Source: Bacteroidota bacterium
GTDB taxonomy: Bacteria > Bacteroidota > Bacteroidia > 2-12-FULL-35-15
Reading direction: 5' to 3'
DNA: 8,122 nucleotides
Assembly: GCA_016707685.1 (NCBI GenBank)
Contig: JADJHE010000056.1
Location: 1-8,122 of the forward strand
This document shows positions 7,721-8,122 of the stretch, one piece after another (within the stretch, counting starts at the first letter, position 1; every line of letters begins with the position of its first letter). The position numbers and the translations under genes were made by a program. The notes beneath the pieces were generated by a model. The model was given only the letters and a program-made list of their open reading frames with translations, had not been told where the DNA came from and ran no database searches.

Positions 7721-8122
7721 ATGAGATTATTATTTCTTTCGGTATATTTCTATTTTGGCTTTCGGAAATTGTAAGAGGGCAAGAAAAGGTATGACGCCTG
7801 TTGTGCCAAATGGGGTTAAAGAGACTGGTGTTACCCGCGCAGTTGTGGCAAAAGATTTCCGATTGCCAAAATGTAAAAATTACTGATTTGCAGTTTGCTG
7901 ATCAGGATGCTCTCGCATTTGCAAATTATTTTAAAAGTAAACCAGGGGAAAGTTGACAGCTCACACATTGCTTTATTGCTCAATGAAAAGGCGACTGCAG
8001 GACAATTTTGTATCCGCTCTTTGTGGACTGATGGAGGAAGAAAGTAAAGAGGGAGATTTGGTGATTATATATTTTTCCGGTCATGGTGATGTGGAAATAC
8101 AACGATCAAACAACCAGGATTT
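7721..8122 (+). CDS. Second caspase-family protein, probable lipoprotein, 3'-truncated by window
   Basis: The ATG at 7721 is 3 bp after the stop of the upstream caspase gene, so the two are probably cotranscribed. The N-terminus is a hydrophobic leader (MRLLFLSVYFYF) that after one frame jump ends GFGNCKR, a possible lipobox Cys. Then come MTPVVPNGVKETGVTRAVV (a linker into strand 1), ISDCQNVKITDLQFADQDAL, AFANYFKSKPG, VDSSHIALLLNEKATAGQF, SALCGLMEE, SKEGDLVIIYFSGHGDVE. The last block holds the catalytic His (codon 8082-8084). The order matches the C14 caspase p20 region. The catalytic Cys would lie about 150-170 bases past the window end. Frames break near 7765, 7855, 7955 and 8010. Being anchored as a lipoprotein is an inference, because the residue before the Cys (Asn) is not ideal for a lipobox. 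Substrate unknown. Confidence 0.7.

Noticed and set aside
1..8122. Alternative genetic code or programmed frameshifting
   Set aside because: All three stop codons also occur at natural gene ends, breaks are scattered without a shared slippery site, and indels explain most of them.

Overview
The window looks like chromosomal DNA of a Bacteroidota bacterium, most likely a member of the Saprospiraceae or a relative. The evidence is the AT-rich composition, two proteins ending in Por-secretion (type IX secretion, T9SS) C-terminal sorting domains, signal peptides that end in 'AQ', a TAnnTTTG-type promoter element, a TonB-C-terminal-domain protein without an anchor, and caspase-TPR proteins of a kind I associate with this group. 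The family placements come from recognising the translated sequence; no search was run.

The dominant technical fact is that every recognisable gene is broken by single-base frameshifts and occasional in-frame stops. When the reading frame is allowed to jump, each gene reads through as a nearly complete, colinear family member. The density and evenness of the breaks (roughly one per 50-150 bases, often in or beside short homopolymers, in all five genes) fit an uncorrected long-read sequence better than independent decay of five neighbours. I therefore annotate whole genes across the breaks.

Layout. (1) <1-1329, plus: 3' part of a T9SS-exported surface protein. (2) 1330-1789: gap between convergent genes, holding a dense cluster of inverted repeats at 1391-1530. 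(3) 1790-3223, minus: a second T9SS-exported protein with an N-terminal signal peptide and a C-terminal sorting tail. (4) 3224-3541: gap containing a 148-bp element bounded by perfect 14-bp inverted arms. (5) 3542-3990, minus: a small TonB C-terminal-domain protein. (6) 3991-4253: divergent promoter region. (7) 4254-7717, plus: a large exported caspase-family protein (His/Cys dyad followed by TPR-like helical repeats). (8) 7721->8122, plus: a second caspase-family protein, probably a lipoprotein, starting 3 bp after the first stops and cut by the window end.

The two caspase genes appear to form an operon read from one promoter near 4227. Both carry N-terminal export signals, so the pair looks like envelope- or periplasm-facing caspase-like proteases with a TPR partner-binding surface. 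The substrate and trigger cannot be read from this sequence. The two T9SS proteins are probably cell-surface or secreted cargo and have no evident link to the caspase pair beyond proximity. No tRNA, rRNA, CRISPR array, transposase or integrase was seen.
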